This document shows, piece by piece, positions 45,057-53,843 of a DNA stretch of 64,000 nucleotides. This DNA is from Sphingobacteriia bacterium (GTDB taxonomy: Bacteria; Bacteroidota; Bacteroidia; Chitinophagales; Chitinophagaceae). Location: assembly GCA_017304675.1 (NCBI GenBank), contig JAFKLS010000019.1, positions 372,001 to 436,000 on the forward strand. Reading direction: 5' to 3'. The notes beneath the pieces are model-generated. The model was not told where the DNA came from. It was given only the letters and a program-made list of their open reading frames with translations, and ran no database searches. The number at the start of each line of letters is the position of its first letter. The stretch's first letter is position 1. A program made the position numbers and the translations under genes.

Positions 45057-45752
45057 ATGCCTAAGAAAAAAGTTGTTGTATTAACAGGTGCCGGCATTAG
45101 TGCAGAAAGCGGATTAAAAACTTTTCGTGACAGTGATGGTTTATGGGAAGGTTACAATGTGTATGAAGTGGCAACGCCAAGAGGCTTCGCTGCCAATCCG
45201 CAATTGGTCTTAGATTTCTACAACATGCGAAGAAAAGATGTTGCCAACGCAAATCCTAATGCTGCTCATATTGGTTTGGCAGAATTGCAAAACGACTTTG
45301 ACGTGGAGATCATTACTCAAAATATTGATGACCTGCATGAAAGAGCCGGCAGTAAAAAAGTGTTGCATTTGCACGGAGAGATTTTTAAAATGAGAAGTGT
45401 TTTTGATGAATACACTACTTATGAAATAAAAGGAGATATTCATGTTGGCGATGTAGCTCCTGATGGATTTCAGCTGCGGCCATATATTGTTTGGTTTGAA
45501 GAACCGGTTCCTAAAATTGAAGAAGCTGCAGCTATCACCATGCAGGCAGATATTTTTGTAGTGATCGGGACTTCCTTGCAGGTTTATCCTGCTGCTGGAT
45601 TGGTGAACTACGCTCCTGCTGCTTCCCCAAAAATCATTATCGACAAAAAAATACCTGATACTATTTCAGTTAGGAACCTCACCAGCATTGAATCTACTGC
45701 TGTTGAAGGAATCAGCAAGCTGAAAGAACTGCTCTACACCAAGTTTTCATAA
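45057..45752 (+). CDS. cobB: Class III sirtuin (NAD-dependent deacylase), cysteine-free
   Basis: 231 residues. NAD site: LTGAGISAESGLKTFRD and TQNIDDLHERAG; catalytic His106 in LHLHGEI. The FYNMRR motif has Tyr55 and Arg58 in the Y-x-x-R spacing that marks desuccinylase/demalonylase (SIRT5, CobB) enzymes. The zinc-binding cysteines are absent; the whole protein contains none. The region between His106 and the LRPYIVWFEE motif is shorter and replaced by YTTYEIKGDIHVGD. It probably removes acyl groups from lysines. Confidence 0.88.
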   Translation: MPKKKVVVLTGAGISAESGLKTFRDSDGLWEGYNVYEVATPRGFAANPQLVLDFYNMRRKDVANANPNAAHIGLAELQNDFDVEIITQNIDDLHERAGSKKVLHLHGEIFKMRSVFDEYTTYEIKGDIHVGDVAPDGFQLRPYIVWFEEPVPKIEEAAAITMQADIFVVIGTSLQVYPAAGLVNYAPAASPKIIIDKKIPDTISVRNLTSIESTAVEGISKLKELLYTKFS

Positions 45753-45872
45753 AAAATTATGCCATTGCCCTTACTTTTGCGGCTTATTTGGAGTTTAAGG
45801 TTTAATGTTTAAAGTCAGACAATTTCTTTACATAACCTTAAACTTAAAACTTTAAACGCACAACTTTTAAGT
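45753..45872 (+). promoter_or_regulatory. ychF promoter region with imperfect inverted repeat
   Basis: TACTTTTG at 45772-45779 is an exact TAnnTTTG match. Downstream, around 45794-45817 and 45835-45858, two AT-rich stretches built of TTTAAGG/TTTAAAGT units form an imperfect inverted repeat of the kind common between genes in this group. Confidence 0.45.
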
Positions 45873-46970
45873 ATGGCTTTACAAGCAGGAATTGTGGGAT
45901 TACCGAACGTGGGTAAATCAACTTTATTTAATGCCGTTAGTAACAGTGCAAAAGCACAGGCAAGCAATTATCGTTTCTGTACCATTGAACCGAATGTTGG
46001 TTTGGTAGATGTTCCTGATAATCGTTTAAACAAATTGGCGGAATTGGTTGTTCCGAACAGAGTTGTGCCAACGCAGTTAGAGATTGTTGATATTGCCGGA
46101 TTGGTTCGCGGTGCAAGTAAGGGTGAAGGTTTGGGAAATAAATTCTTAGGAAATATTCGTGAAGTAGATGCCATTATTCATGTGATCAGATGTTTTGAAG
46201 ATGAAAACGTTTTACGTGAAGAAGGTGCTATCAATCCGATTGGCGATAAAGAAATCATTGATACAGAGTTGCAATTGAAAGATCTGGATAGCGTTGAAAA
46301 GAAAATGCAACGTGCAGAAAAAATGGCGAAAACAGATCCAAAAGCGAAAGTTGAATTGGAAGTGTTGAAAGCTTGTAAAGAGCATTTGGAGAAAGGAAAA
46401 AACATTCGTTCTTTAAGTCTATCTAAAGAAGAAAAAGTTGCTATTGCTGATTTGTTTTTGCTTACAGACAAATCCGTTTTATATGTTGCCAATGTTGATG
46501 AAGCCAGCATGCACACCGGAAATAAATATTCTCAAATGTTGATCGATGGTGTGAAAGATGAAAATGCTGAAGTAATTGTAATGTGCAACAACATTGAAGC
46601 ACAGATTGCTGAAATGGAATCTGAAGAAGACAAGCAAATGTTCATGGAAGAATATAAAATGACGGAACCTGCATTAAGCAGATTAATCCGCAGCACTTAT
46701 AAATTATTGAATCTTGAAACTTATTTCACTGCAGGTGTTCAGGAGGTAAGGGCATGGACCATTCATAAAGGATGGAAAGCACCGCAGGCTGCAAGTGTTA
46801 TCCATACTGACTTTGAAAAAGGTTTCATTAAAGCAGAGGTTATTGCTTACAACGATTTTATTACTTTAGGAAGTGAAGCTGCCTGCAGAGAAGCCGGCAA
46901 ATTAAGAATTGAAGGAAAAGAATATTTGGTGCAGGATGGAGATATCATGCATTTCCGTTTCAATGTTTAA
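45873..46970 (+). CDS. ychF: Redox-regulated ATPase YchF
   Basis: 365 residues. G1 is GLPNVGKSTLFNAV, G3 is DIAGLVRGASKGEGLGNKFL, and the G4 position reads VMCNNIEAQ rather than the NKxD of GTPases, as in the ATP-preferring YchF/OLA1 group. A coiled-coil insertion (about 125-200) and the TGS domain at the end (FIKAEVIAYNDF...LVQDGDIMHFRFNV) complete the usual order. It associates with ribosomes and in bacteria is tied to stress responses. Confidence 0.94.
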   Translation: MALQAGIVGLPNVGKSTLFNAVSNSAKAQASNYRFCTIEPNVGLVDVPDNRLNKLAELVVPNRVVPTQLEIVDIAGLVRGASKGEGLGNKFLGNIREVDAIIHVIRCFEDENVLREEGAINPIGDKEIIDTELQLKDLDSVEKKMQRAEKMAKTDPKAKVELEVLKACKEHLEKGKNIRSLSLSKEEKVAIADLFLLTDKSVLYVANVDEASMHTGNKYSQMLIDGVKDENAEVIVMCNNIEAQIAEMESEEDKQMFMEEYKMTEPALSRLIRSTYKLLNLETYFTAGVQEVRAWTIHKGWKAPQAASVIHTDFEKGFIKAEVIAYNDFITLGSEAACREAGKLRIEGKEYLVQDGDIMHFRFNV

Positions 46971-47023
46971 TATTTAACAAAAATGTTTGAGCGCAAGCCT
47001 TATTTTTAAGTAATCAATCATTC

Positions 47024-47845
47024 ATGAAAAAAATCGTTCCTTTTTCTTTAATAGCTCTTGCGTTTACGGCATGTATTAACAATAATCGGTCTTCTGAAGA
47101 AAATGCACCTGAAAATATTTATGCAACGCCGCCTGCAAATATTGCGTATACAATTACGAATGTTTACCCGCATGATACCAGCTCTTTTATAGAAGGATTA
47201 GAATTTCATGGCGGAAGGTTGCTGGAAAGTACGGGAGATCCCGATTATACCGGTAAAAGCAAACTGGCTTTTATAGACTTAAAAACAGGAAAAGATATTC
47301 AGAAAATAAATTTAGACAAGCAATATTTTGGAGAAGGGTGTACCCTATTGAATGGAAAAATTTACCAGCTTACCTATAAAGAGCAAAAATGTTTTGTGTA
47401 CGACGCTCAAACTTTTAAAAAGATAAACGAATTCACTTATGATGGTGAGGGTTGGGGAATGACCAATGATGGAAAACAGATTATTATGGACAATGGTTCT
47501 AACAACCTTTATTACCGGGACCCTGAAACTTTTAAAATTACGAAAACGGTTGGCGTGATCGACAACAATGGCGCTGTAGCCAATATTAATGAATTAGAAT
47601 ATGTGGGAGGATATATTTATGCCAGCATGTATAAAACAGAATACGACAAGGTTATTAAAATAGATCCTGAAACCGGCAAAGTAATTGGAACCCTAGATTT
47701 TACAGGCCTTTTGGCACAATATGCCCAACCAGAAGAAATGAAAAGCAGGGATGTTTGTAACGGTATTGCTTACGACAGTACTTCAAAAAAATTTTATATT
47801 ACGGGTAAAAACTGGCCTAAATTATTTGAGTTTATAATTAAATAA
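47024..47845 (+). CDS. Glutaminyl-peptide cyclotransferase (plant type) lipoprotein
   Basis: 273 residues. The lipobox is at LAFTACINN (Cys17). The five-bladed propeller signature of this family is visible: YPHDTSSFIEGLEFHGGRLLESTG, LLNGKIYQLTYKEQKCFVYD, YDGEGWGMTNDGKQIIMDNGS, INELEYVGGYIYASMY, and NGIAYDSTSKKFYITGKNWPKLFE. It converts N-terminal glutamine to pyroglutamate. In T9SS organisms this protects mature secreted proteins that start with Q, as many proteins here would after signal cleavage at AQ. Confidence 0.9.
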   Translation: MKKIVPFSLIALAFTACINNNRSSEENAPENIYATPPANIAYTITNVYPHDTSSFIEGLEFHGGRLLESTGDPDYTGKSKLAFIDLKTGKDIQKINLDKQYFGEGCTLLNGKIYQLTYKEQKCFVYDAQTFKKINEFTYDGEGWGMTNDGKQIIMDNGSNNLYYRDPETFKITKTVGVIDNNGAVANINELEYVGGYIYASMYKTEYDKVIKIDPETGKVIGTLDFTGLLAQYAQPEEMKSRDVCNGIAYDSTSKKFYITGKNWPKLFEFIIK

Positions 47846-47921
47846 TCCACATTAAGATTTCCACAATTTCGCAAATAGGCGCAGTACAATCGGTTTAATT
47901 CTTTATTTTCATTTAGAAGTA

Positions 47922-47943
47922 TTTATACCATTTGGGTATACTT
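47922..47943. promoter_or_regulatory. Small inverted repeat upstream of the OmpA-like gene
   Basis: TATACC and GGTATA face each other over 5 nt about 30 nt before the ATG. It could be part of a promoter or operator; there is no other support. Confidence 0.25.
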
Positions 47944-47967
47944 CGCTTCCAAAACCGAAAAACCTAG

Positions 47968-50487
47968 ATGCCACGTTATCATAACTGCAGCACCCTTCTC
48001 TTAAAACAGATGTTGCTAACCATAGCAGCATTGCTATTCTTTTCCCTTAACAGCAACGCTCAAAAAGCCAATAAATATCATAAAGAGGCAGATAAACTTT
48101 ACAATAAAGGTCTTTATGAAAAAGCAGCCTACAAGTACTTACAGGCTTTGGCGGTAGACCCAAACAACGATAACATAATTGCTGCTTTTATTCCGCCCGG
48201 GCATAAACATTCACCCAAAAAAGCAGATGAAAATCCCGCTTATCTTACTTACCAGCTAGCAGAATCTTTCAGGCAACTGAAAGATTATATCAATGCCCAA
48301 AAAATGTATGAGCAGTTCTTTGCTTTTAAAATGGATAATTTTTATCCAATGGCGAGGTTTTGGTATGCACAATGCTTAAAAGCCAATAACCAGCCGGAGG
48401 CAGCAGAAAAACAATTCACCACTTTTTTAGCTGTACATAAGGAGAATGACAAATATTCTGAAGACGCCAAAACACTGGCAATAGAATGCCGCGATCTTAC
48501 AGCAACCAATAAACAGAACCCTGACCAGATTATTATAACGAAAATGCCCTGGCCTATTAACGGCAACGATAATAGTTTCGCCTTTCAGAGGATGGACGAC
48601 AGTACATTTATTTTTAGTGGCATCAGGCCAGAAGCAGGCGAAAAAAAGACCAAATTCCCTATTCGTATTTACTCAGGTAAACTGAACCAGCCACCTGCTG
48701 TAGAAAAAATATCAATGAAAGGAGAACCTATGGATATGGCTGCTGCTTCCATCTCTCCAGACAGGCTTACCATTTATTTTACAGCCTGGAAAACCAAAAT
48801 AAAAAATACCATCTTTATGGCCACCAGGAAATCTGTTAACGACAGTTGGGATATTCCGGTAGAAATGGACAGGCCCGTTAATGAAAAAAAATATAGTTCT
48901 AAACATCCGTTTATAACCGGCGATGGCAAATACCTTTTATTCTCATCAGACAGGCCGGGAGGTAAAGGTGGTTTTGATATATGGTATGTTCAGTTGAAAG
49001 ATGGTAAAATAATAGGCGATGCTAAAAATGCAGGTAGCCTTATTAATACCAGGTTTGAAGAAGTATCTCCGTTTTATGATACAGCCCAGAACGTTTTATA
49101 TTTCGCTTCTGACAGGAAAGGAGGTATAGGCGGAATGGATATTTATAGCAGTAAAGGAGCTTTAGAAACCAACGCGTGGGATGATCCTGTTTGCCTTCCC
49201 TACCCCATTAACTCAGCTAAAGACGAAACACATTACAGGAGATATGGCAATACAGATACCGCCTACTTAAGCTCTAACAGAGATTATGAAATGAACCTGG
49301 AAATATTTAGTGTTGTAAACTTTAAACGGCCTCCTTACCAGGGTATATTGGTACAAACAACTGATAAAAAAGAAGAACAACCTGCTGCTGCCCAGCCTAA
49401 CAAAAACAATAACCCAACTGTAGTGCAGGTAATACCTGTTGCACCAGATAAATCTGTATTGGAATCTACCATAGATTCTATGAACCAGACCGTTGAACAC
49501 AGATACAACACACATTTCGATTTCAACAGTAGTAAAATAAGAGATGAAGACAGATCTGTGTTGGATAATGTAATCTCTATGTTAAGCAGCGATCCTTCTT
49601 TAAATGTGGTGGCAGCAAGCTTTACAGATTGTAAAGGTACTTTAAATGCCAACAAACGGGTGGCAAGAAGAAGGGCAAGGGCTATAAGAAGGTATCTTGT
49701 AAGAAATGGCATAGATCCTTCAAGAATTATAGTTGACTATCATGCGGCAGAACATTATGTAACACCTTGTAAGGATGATAATACATACAATGTAGATAAG
49801 CAGATTGTAAACAGAAGGTCTGATATACTTTTAACAAAAGAAGAAGAGCCGAAATGGCTTCCTTCAGGCAAGGAAATAGATGCTGATAAGATTGTTGAAT
49901 CTTTAAAAGAAAATAACAGCAGGGAAAAAACAAGCAGGCGCAGTGAAAGAAGGGCCAGAAGATTAAGTGCTGCCGCTGCAAAAGAAAGAATGACCAAGAG
50001 CAAAAAAGCTTCAGGACTTAACAGTACTAACAAAAAGAACAAGTCTTCCAGAGAGAAAGTAGCAGACAACAATTATAACAATGGCAATACTTCCTGGAAT
50101 GAAGGCAAAGTATGGAGTCTTAGCGATATGCTTCAAAGACCCATGAAACCTGCCATAGAAGTTTATACTTTATCGGATTCAGTAACTGTTGATTTTTATG
50201 ATAACGGAGTGGTTGATAATGATAGCGTTTCTATTATTTACAATAACCGTTTACTGGTGCGCAAAGAAATGTTGCAGGCAAGTACACCCATTCACTTAAC
50301 ATTGAAAATATCTGCCAATCAGCAAGAAAACAGCCTGATTGTTTTTGCGGACAATCTGGGCAAAGAACCACCTAATTCTGCCCTTGTAGTAATTACTGAT
50401 AGTAAAGGGAAACGTACAGAAGTAAGTGTATTCAGCGATTTAGAACACAATGCTGTGATCAGGTTTATTAAGGGTGTAAAAAAATAA
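47968..50487 (+). CDS. TPR-PD40-OmpA envelope protein with C-terminal extension
   Basis: 839 residues. Signal peptide to about SNAQ; TPR-like repeats (about 33-140); PD40 propeller repeats (FSSDRPGGKGGFDIWYV, YFASDRKGGIGGMDIYSS); OmpA-type peptidoglycan-binding domain (about 520-625) with THFDFNSSKIRDED and NRRSDILL. A basic Ser/Lys-rich stretch (about 640-705) and a final beta domain (VTVDFYDNGVVDNDSVSI...) follow. The order TPR, propeller, OmpA resembles T9SS protein PorE and relatives, but no carboxypeptidase-regulatory domain is evident between propeller and OmpA part. Confidence 0.82.
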   Translation: MPRYHNCSTLLLKQMLLTIAALLFFSLNSNAQKANKYHKEADKLYNKGLYEKAAYKYLQALAVDPNNDNIIAAFIPPGHKHSPKKADENPAYLTYQLAESFRQLKDYINAQKMYEQFFAFKMDNFYPMARFWYAQCLKANNQPEAAEKQFTTFLAVHKENDKYSEDAKTLAIECRDLTATNKQNPDQIIITKMPWPINGNDNSFAFQRMDDSTFIFSGIRPEAGEKKTKFPIRIYSGKLNQPPAVEKISMKGEPMDMAAASISPDRLTIYFTAWKTKIKNTIFMATRKSVNDSWDIPVEMDRPVNEKKYSSKHPFITGDGKYLLFSSDRPGGKGGFDIWYVQLKDGKIIGDAKNAGSLINTRFEEVSPFYDTAQNVLYFASDRKGGIGGMDIYSSKGALETNAWDDPVCLPYPINSAKDETHYRRYGNTDTAYLSSNRDYEMNLEIFSVVNFKRPPYQGILVQTTDKKEEQPAAAQPNKNNNPTVVQVIPVAPDKSVLESTIDSMNQTVEHRYNTHFDFNSSKIRDEDRSVLDNVISMLSSDPSLNVVAASFTDCKGTLNANKRVARRRARAIRRYLVRNGIDPSRIIVDYHAAEHYVTPCKDDNTYNVDKQIVNRRSDILLTKEEEPKWLPSGKEIDADKIVESLKENNSREKTSRRSERRARRLSAAAAKERMTKSKKASGLNSTNKKNKSSREKVADNNYNNGNTSWNEGKVWSLSDMLQRPMKPAIEVYTLSDSVTVDFYDNGVVDNDSVSIIYNNRLLVRKEMLQASTPIHLTLKISANQQENSLIVFADNLGKEPPNSALVVITDSKGKRTEVSVFSDLEHNAVIRFIKGVKK

Positions 50488-50498
50488 AGCCCGGATGA

Positions 50499-51395
50499 TT
50501 ATTGTTTCCTGGCAATATAAATAACCGAACTGCAATGCTGTGCATTTGCTAAACAATTAATGTTAGATGATGTTCCATTCGCAAATGCTTTTATGAGGCT
50601 GCCTTTATGATTCTTGTATTGTTCACTAAGCATACTTACATAAAAACTATCGAACCACATTTGTTTATAACTCTCAATAACCAAACCATGCGCCTGCATA
50701 AGCTGCTGCATGCTGCCGGGAGAAAAATGATACAAATGCCTGGGCACATCGTAAGCGGCCCAATATTCTCTATATATAGCCGCATCTTTACTGGTATAAT
50801 TGGGTACCGCAACAATAAGCCGCCCATCATTCTTTAAAATGCTTTTACAGCATTCAATATATCCGTGCAAATCGTGTACATGTTCCAATACATGCCACAT
50901 TGTAATAGCATCAAAATTATTTTCAGGTAATTCGTAAAGGGTTGAGGGTAATTGTAATTGAATGCCATATTTGTTTAAAGCATTTTGCCGGGCAGTGGCA
51001 TCCGGCTCAAGCCCCGTAATCTCCCACCCCGCCAGTTTCATCATATTCACAAAAGCACCGGTTCCTGCACCAATATCTAATAAAGAACCTTTGCTTTTTC
51101 GGGATACCTGTTCTATTAATTTTCTTTTAGATTGTAGCGTATAATTCCGAACAATATGATAAAGTTTATTAATCACCCCTTCCTGTGTATCTGAATGCGA
51201 TACATAAGTTGCAGATTGATAATATTTGCCAATATCTTCAATGTCCGGTATGTTTTGTGTGAACCTGAAACTGCATTGATTGCAATGCCATACTTCAAAA
51301 AATTCTTTACTTACCGTATAATCCTTTACATTAAAAACCGAATGAATATCTGTTGAATGACACAACGGGCATTGCTGATAATTAATCGAAGACAT
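50499..51395 (-). CDS. Class I SAM methyltransferase with N-terminal zinc ribbon
   Basis: 298 residues. The N-terminus has CPLCHSTD and CNQCSFRF, a four-Cys ribbon. Motif I is LLDIGAGTGAFV with GLEPDATAR after it, and FDAITMWHVLEHVHD and LIVAVPNYTS follow, as in Methyltransf_13/23-like enzymes. Methyl acceptor unknown; such enzymes often act on sugars in surface polysaccharides. It is the last gene of the TPR/barrel/HU run, 25 nt after the HU-CCDC81 gene. Confidence 0.85.
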   Translation of the reverse strand: MSSINYQQCPLCHSTDIHSVFNVKDYTVSKEFFEVWHCNQCSFRFTQNIPDIEDIGKYYQSATYVSHSDTQEGVINKLYHIVRNYTLQSKRKLIEQVSRKSKGSLLDIGAGTGAFVNMMKLAGWEITGLEPDATARQNALNKYGIQLQLPSTLYELPENNFDAITMWHVLEHVHDLHGYIECCKSILKNDGRLIVAVPNYTSKDAAIYREYWAAYDVPRHLYHFSPGSMQQLMQAHGLVIESYKQMWFDSFYVSMLSEQYKNHKGSLIKAFANGTSSNINCLANAQHCSSVIYIARKQ

Positions 51396-51420
51396 TTATT
51401 TACCTGGATTCTTTTAAAAA

Positions 51421-51993
51421 CTAAATATAGTAATACAATAGAGCGCCTAAACCCATCACAGCAAGGATTATGGCATATACCCACCAGTAATCTTCTTTGT
51501 CTGTTGTTTCTATTTTAGTTTCTGGTGGCGCATTTTCGCTTTGCTTAATAATTCGTGCATTTCCGGCATCATACAAATCAACCAGGTTGGCCCCCGAAGC
51601 AATGGAGTGACGCAGGTTAATATTGGGCAATACGGATAAAATATTGTGCTTGGGAACAAAATAAACTTCATCTGCCGAAGACTTTTGCAAACTGCCAATA
51701 CCCGGCAATTCAATTCCGCCATTCAATGCATTGTCTTTAACTTTTTGTGCAAATTGATTTAATTGGTTGCCTGCTTCCTGTTCGCTTACCTTCAACTCTT
51801 TAGAAAGGTAAAAGAAAAACTGTTTATCAATAACAGAATGATTGGCATTAAAGACAATTTTTTGAGCAGGTGCCGATAAAGACTGTGTAACAAAATCTAA
51901 TTTGGCAGGAACATTTTCAATACTAAAACTTCCCAGGCCCGGTAATACCGCTTTATGGTTAACCAAAAGATAGTTATAAAACAAATCGTACAT
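51421..51993 (-). CDS. HU-CCDC81 domain membrane protein
   Basis: 190 residues. It starts LFYNYLLVNHKAVLPGLGSF and continues VFNANHSVIDKQFFFYLS..., then IELPGIGSLQKSSADEVYFVPKH; these match the paired prokaryotic HU-CCDC81 domains 1 and 2. A single membrane helix (VYAIILAVMGLGALLYYYI) ends the protein. Many relatives have a SPOR domain after the membrane helix; it is missing here. The HU fold may bind DNA or act as a scaffold, possibly linking chromosome and envelope (inference). It starts 14 nt after the barrel gene. Confidence 0.75.
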   Translation of the reverse strand: MYDLFYNYLLVNHKAVLPGLGSFSIENVPAKLDFVTQSLSAPAQKIVFNANHSVIDKQFFFYLSKELKVSEQEAGNQLNQFAQKVKDNALNGGIELPGIGSLQKSSADEVYFVPKHNILSVLPNINLRHSIASGANLVDLYDAGNARIIKQSENAPPETKIETTDKEDYWWVYAIILAVMGLGALLYYYI

Positions 51994-52007
51994 CTATTCA
52001 AAAAAGT

Positions 52008-53828
52008 TTAACGAAACGAATATACGATTCCTCCTAAAACATTAAAGCCTAAAACCTCATATTGATTCCATCGTTGATAACGATTATTGAAAATATTGCT
52101 CATTTGCACCCAAAGATTCAGGTGTTTAACAATGGTAAACTCTGCTCCCAAACTCAAATCGGCAGCGGGATTTAGCTTATAATTAGCTCCGTCTGATGGA
52201 TTTTTATAATAAGTTCCATCCCAGAAAAACACATCCCCTTTCACCAGAAAATCTTTTGTAACCCTGTATTTTAAATATCCTGTAAGTTCAAGTGGTAAAA
52301 AACCCCATGTTTTTGCATAGAGCTGCTGATTGGAATAGTTGGTGAAATTTAAAGCAGCCCCGCCAAAAAAATTATCCTGTACTGTATAATTTAATTCTGC
52401 ATGTAACTTAAACCCTTTTAATTCCGGTTCAAATAATGTAATAAAAGTTTGCCGGTTGGCAAGAACCGTATCGTTTACAAACAAAGGAAGGTTATTGGTT
52501 TTAAGCAGGGAAAACCGCGCATTAAAACTTAATTGCTTACTAATGGCCGTTTTAATACCAACATATTGTTCAATGTTTTTGGTATTGAATAAAGCGCCGG
52601 GCTGAGCTATATAAGGGTTTATGACAGACAGCGACTGGTATGTGTTTTTATTAAAATATCCAAGCCAGCCAACTTCTAAGGTTACATTGGTTTCGCTCAA
52701 ACGGGCTTCAGCAGTAATATTTGGTAAGAGTGCAAATCGAGAATTATCCCACGATGGATCAAACCCCGCCTTTAATTTCACATTAGGCGTAATAAAGTGT
52801 AAAGAAGGTTTTATTGTATAAAGATTGTTAGACACATTATTATATGCGGCAATAGCTTGTGGCTGTTTAAGGCCGGTAAGGCTTGCATTCAAGCCCAGAT
52901 CGAAAGACAAAGCATTAGTGAAAGATTTATTAACAGATCCGTTAAACTGAAAAGTGAACTCACTTCCTCCACGATTATCTGAAAAATAAGATGCCCCCAG
53001 TTCCGGGCGGTAAGTAATGCCTAAACTATCTATGGCTTTTGTTTCAATACCAACATTTAATCCAACAAGATTGAATTGTTGCAATAAATTATCTTTTGGA
53101 ACAGTTACTCCTGCAGCAGTTCCGTATTTATATTGTGTTGAATGATTATAGTATAACTTAGAAAAGAGATTTAGCCTGTTTGAAACAGAATAATTTCCTC
53201 TTCCCTCAATATTGGCCTTATAAAATTCCTGGTAAGGCAGGTTGCCTTTGGAAGAAATATACTTGCCGTGCAAGCTGGTTATATCAGAAGGATTATTGCC
53301 AAATGTTATTCCACTCTCTATATAAGGAGAAGAAAAATTACCAAAACCTGCTTTTATAAAATTATCGTTTTGCCAGGCAAGAGCCGAATCGGTTTCAAGC
53401 ATTAATGGTTTTACAGCTACCGGTGCATAATTAAAGAAAAGGTTCTGTGCAGGTATCTGGTACGATACGGCAATTCTTGATGAATCAATCACCGGTGTTG
53501 CCGCCGTAAAATTAATCTTGGCTGCTGTTTTTAAAAAGGGTTTAAACACAGATGTTACCGTTACTGTTTTGGGCACAGTGGTATCTGCCGTTTTTTGTTG
53601 CTGTTCGGCTAAGCGTAAAGTAGCTCCCATAGGGTTTGCCGCATTATTCTGCTCCGATTTTTTATTGGCTACCGTTTTCTTTCTTGCATTTTTTTTCTTT
53701 ACGCCAGTGTTTTTGCGGGCAGTAGTTTGTGTTTTATTCTTTTTCCTGGACGATTTTTGCGCATCAATCACAGAAAAAGGCAATAGTGCCAACAAACAAA
53801 AGCATAATATATTCTTCAACAGTTTCAT
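52008..53828 (-). CDS. Outer membrane beta-barrel protein (TonB-receptor-like, no plug)
   Basis: 606 residues. The signal peptide ends near SVIDAQ. A Lys/Asn-rich linker (about 25-75) follows, then TVTVTSVFKPFLKTAAKIN and many amphipathic beta strands (e.g. DFLVKGDVFFWDGTYY, ending in VLGGIVYSFR with a terminal aromatic-basic pair). It resembles the barrel of TonB-dependent receptors but lacks a plug and a carboxypeptidase-like domain. Probably an outer-membrane channel or assembly partner for the upstream TPR protein, 15 nt away. Confidence 0.78.
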   Translation of the reverse strand: MKLLKNILCFCLLALLPFSVIDAQKSSRKKNKTQTTARKNTGVKKKNARKKTVANKKSEQNNAANPMGATLRLAEQQQKTADTTVPKTVTVTSVFKPFLKTAAKINFTAATPVIDSSRIAVSYQIPAQNLFFNYAPVAVKPLMLETDSALAWQNDNFIKAGFGNFSSPYIESGITFGNNPSDITSLHGKYISSKGNLPYQEFYKANIEGRGNYSVSNRLNLFSKLYYNHSTQYKYGTAAGVTVPKDNLLQQFNLVGLNVGIETKAIDSLGITYRPELGASYFSDNRGGSEFTFQFNGSVNKSFTNALSFDLGLNASLTGLKQPQAIAAYNNVSNNLYTIKPSLHFITPNVKLKAGFDPSWDNSRFALLPNITAEARLSETNVTLEVGWLGYFNKNTYQSLSVINPYIAQPGALFNTKNIEQYVGIKTAISKQLSFNARFSLLKTNNLPLFVNDTVLANRQTFITLFEPELKGFKLHAELNYTVQDNFFGGAALNFTNYSNQQLYAKTWGFLPLELTGYLKYRVTKDFLVKGDVFFWDGTYYKNPSDGANYKLNPAADLSLGAEFTIVKHLNLWVQMSNIFNNRYQRWNQYEVLGFNVLGGIVYSFR

Positions 53829-53843
53829 TGCAAATTCTTTTTC

